A stretch of 16,160 bases of DNA, from the NCBI GenBank assembly GCA_964624825.1, contig CAZUYD010000036.1, positions 1-16,160 on the forward strand, read 5' to 3'. This DNA is from Enorma sp964624825 (GTDB lineage: Bacteria > Actinomycetota > Coriobacteriia > Coriobacteriales > Coriobacteriaceae). Position 1 is the stretch's first letter. Every line of letters begins with the position of its first letter. The notes below the pieces were generated by a model. That model was not told where the DNA came from. It did not search any database and saw only the letters and a program-made list of their open reading frames with translations. A program made the translations under genes and the position numbers. This document shows positions 14,078 through 16,160 of the stretch, one piece after another.

Positions 14078-16144
14078 CTAGTGGCCCTGGGCGCGAGACT
14101 CCTCGTAGAACTCGACCAGGTGCTTCTGCACGTCGTAGGGCACCTGCTCGTACCCGGCCGGCTCCATCGTGAAATCACCCGTGCCGCGCGTGATGGAGCG
14201 CAGGCGCGTCGCGTAATCGACGAGCTCCGCATAGGGCACCGTCGCCGTCACCACGGTGTTGCCGCGGTCGTCGGTGTCCATGCCCGTCACGCGGCCGCGC
14301 GAGCCCGAGACATCGCCCATCACCGCGCCGGCGTAGCTTTCCGGAATGGTGACGGTGATGTTCTCCATGGGCTCAAGCACCACCGGGTCGGCCTCGGCGC
14401 ACGCCTTCTTGAGCCCGATGCGCGCCGCGGCGCGGAATGCCATCTCGTTGGAGTCTACGGGATGATAGGAGCCGTCGTACACCGCCACGCGAATACCGGT
14501 GAGCGGATAGCCCGCGATGACGCCCTCCTTCATGGTCTCCTGCACGCCCTTGTCCACAGCCGGGATGAGCGCGCGCGGGATGCGGCCGCCGACGACCTCA
14601 TCGACAAACTCGTAATCGGTGCCATCGAGCAGCGGCTCCACGCGCAGGTAGCAGTCGCCGAACTGGCCGGCACCGCCGGTCTGCTTTTTGTGCCTGCCTT
14701 GGGCGCTCGCCACGCGGCGGATGGTCTCGCGATACGGGATGCGAATGGGCACGATGTGCGCCGAAACCTTCGTGCGCTCCTCCAGGCGGTTGAGCAGCAC
14801 GGAGACCTGTGCCTCGCCCACGGCGGAAATGATGGTCTGGCCGGTCTCTTCGTCGCGCTCGATCTTCATGGTGGGATCGGCCTCGCACGCGCGGTCGATG
14901 AAGGTGAACAGCTTGTCCTCGTCGGAGCGGTTCTCCGCCTCGATGGCGATGCGGTACTGGCTGTTGGGGAACTGGAAGGCCGCCGCCTCGATCTTGCCCG
15001 AGACCGAGAGGGTATCGCCGGTATCGGCCGAGATCTTGGTGGTCACGATGATGTCGCCCGCCTCGGCCTTGCCGACCTCGGTCATATCCTTGCCGCACAT
15101 CACATATAGGTGCGCCAGGCGCTCGCCCTTCCGCGTGCGCGCGTTCACCAGCTCGATACCCGGCGTCAGCGTGCCGGTGAGTACCTTGAGGAAGCTGATG
15201 CGCCCCTGCTGCGGGTCGTTCAGCGTCTTGAACACGAAGGCGACCGGGCGATTGTCCTCGGACGAGATCTTGAGCGTGTCACCATCGACGAGCGGCATCT
15301 CGCCGTAGTCGGTCGGCGTGGGGAAATAGCTCGCGATATCGTCCATGACGGAGTGGACGCCCAGCTCCCGCGTGCAGGATCCCGCAAACACCGGGACGAA
15401 CAGGCGCTTGGCGATGGCCGTCGTGAGCAACCCCTCGACCTCGTCTTGGTCAAGCGGCTCGCCTTCGAGGTATTTCATCATGAGCTCATCGTCCGCCTCG
15501 ACGACCAGCTCGCACAGCTGCTCGCGCGCCTCTTCGGCCGCGGCACGATATTCCTCGGGGATATCGTACTCGGTCTGGGTGGTTCCCTCGCAGTGGCGCG
15601 CCTTCATGCGCACGATGTCGATGACGCCCTCGAAGCTGTCACCGGTGCCCCAAGGCAGGGTAACCGCGCCCAAGCGCGCACCGAAGCGCTCGCGCAGCTT
15701 GCTCATGCACGTGTCGTAATCTGCGTTCTCCTTGTCGATGCGGTTGATGAACACGGCGCGCGCCAGGCGCAGGTCCTCGGCCGCATACCAAAGCTTCACG
15801 GTGGTGGGCTGAGGGCCTTCAGCCGCATCGACCACAAAGAGCGCGGTCTCGCACACGCTCATCGCGGCATAGGCGTCGCCGATGAAATCTGGGTAGCACG
15901 GAGCGTCGAGCACGTTGATGCGCACGTCTTTCCAGTCGATCGGCGCCACGGAGGTCGAAATCGAGAACTCGCGCTTGACCTCCTCGGCATCATAGTCAAG
16001 GGTGGGCTTGGTGCCCGCATGGCCGCCGAGGCGGGCGGTCTTACCGGAAAGGTGGAGCATGGCCTCCGCGAGCGAGGTCTTGCCCACCCCGCCTTGGCCT
16101 ACGAGAACCACGTTCCTCACATTACCTGTCTTAGGCGCACCCAT
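14078..16144 (-). CDS. EF-G-like translational GTPase (FusA2 type)
   Basis: The 688-residue protein has the five-domain layout and length of elongation factor G but belongs to the divergent EF-G-like group. The P-loop is GQGGVGKT (16-23), not the GHIDAGKT of true EF-G; G4 is NRID (134-137). G3 reads DAPCY (80-84) where EF-G has DTPGH, so both the conserved Gly and the catalytic His are replaced. The switch I region (about residues 56-67) lacks the RGITI motif. Domain IV motifs KKQTGGAGQFGD and YHPVDSNEMAFRAA and the domain V ending are intact. AAGGAGG lies 5 nt before the ATG, and a hairpin follows the stop. Such paralogues have uncertain roles, possibly in stress or back-translocation. It is unlikely to be a TetM-type resistance protein; the canonical fusA would be elsewhere. 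Confidence 0.92.
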   Translation of the reverse strand: MGAPKTGNVRNVVLVGQGGVGKTSLAEAMLHLSGKTARLGGHAGTKPTLDYDAEEVKREFSISTSVAPIDWKDVRINVLDAPCYPDFIGDAYAAMSVCETALFVVDAAEGPQPTTVKLWYAAEDLRLARAVFINRIDKENADYDTCMSKLRERFGARLGAVTLPWGTGDSFEGVIDIVRMKARHCEGTTQTEYDIPEEYRAAAEEAREQLCELVVEADDELMMKYLEGEPLDQDEVEGLLTTAIAKRLFVPVFAGSCTRELGVHSVMDDIASYFPTPTDYGEMPLVDGDTLKISSEDNRPVAFVFKTLNDPQQGRISFLKVLTGTLTPGIELVNARTRKGERLAHLYVMCGKDMTEVGKAEAGDIIVTTKISADTGDTLSVSGKIEAAAFQFPNSQYRIAIEAENRSDEDKLFTFIDRACEADPTMKIERDEETGQTIISAVGEAQVSVLLNRLEERTKVSAHIVPIRIPYRETIRRVASAQGRHKKQTGGAGQFGDCYLRVEPLLDGTDYEFVDEVVGGRIPRALIPAVDKGVQETMKEGVIAGYPLTGIRVAVYDGSYHPVDSNEMAFRAAARIGLKKACAEADPVVLEPMENITVTIPESYAGAVMGDVSGSRGRVTGMDTDDRGNTVVTATVPYAELVDYATRLRSITRGTGDFTMEPAGYEQVPYDVQKHLVEFYEESRAQGH

Positions 16145-16160
16145 AGCAGCCTCCTTACCT

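Noticed and set aside
14081..15109. A 342-codon open frame on the plus strand
   Set aside because: It lies wholly antisense to the EF-G-like gene; the composition is that of a shadow frame.
14078..16144. TetM-type tetracycline resistance protein or canonical EF-G
   Set aside because: It is longer than the usual TetM (about 640), and its P-loop, switch I and G3 motifs differ from both TetM and canonical EF-G.

Overview
This window is a high-GC, densely coded bacterial chromosome segment. Gene content suggests a gut-type anaerobe of the Coriobacteriia, probably Eggerthellaceae. That placement is inferred from GC-rich codon use, an LpdC/UbiD decarboxylase locus, a Tat-lipoprotein amino-acid binding protein and an unusual EF-G-like GTPase; no rRNA or other marker confirms it.

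Layout. Positions 1-776 (minus) hold the 5' 258 codons of prfA (release factor RF1), which runs off the left edge. From 1120 to 8027 (minus) lies a hydroxyarylic-acid decarboxylase locus. In transcription order it has a BsdC/VdcC-like UbiD decarboxylase, its small zinc-ribbon BsdD/VdcD-like subunit, a DASS/SLC13-type permease, UbiX prenyltransferase, an LpdC-like UbiD decarboxylase, a strong terminator, then a two-domain protein and a small VOC-fold protein. The two-domain protein joins an LpdD-like domain to an isopentenyl-diphosphate-isomerase-like Nudix domain. A divergent LysR regulator (8665-9570, plus) faces this locus across a 637-bp gap with an AT-rich core carrying a perfect 13-bp tandem repeat. 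Next comes a minus-strand amino-acid ABC transporter (binding protein, permease, ATPase; 12792 down to 9567), an aldose-1-epimerase-like gene (13929-13042), and a complete EF-G-like GTPase gene (16144-14078).

How it fits together. UbiD enzymes need prenylated FMN (prFMN). UbiX makes prFMN from FMN and dimethylallyl phosphate, and small D-type proteins assist the decarboxylases. This locus has two different UbiD enzymes, each with its own kind of D partner, sharing one UbiX, one permease and one LysR regulator. The most interesting gene is the LpdD-IDI fusion. It physically links a prFMN accessory domain to a domain of the enzyme family that handles IPP/DMAPP, the source of the prenyl group. 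The IDI-like domain keeps the expected metal ligands and Trp but has Ala where the catalytic Cys should be. It may therefore bind or hydrolyse DMAPP (for example to DMAP for UbiX) rather than isomerise IPP; this is a hypothesis.

Other points to examine are an RF1 whose GGQ motif reads RGQ, an EF-G-like protein with a non-canonical G3 motif, an inverted/direct repeat module between the bsdD-like gene and the permease, and a nested palindrome in the ABC-transporter promoter.
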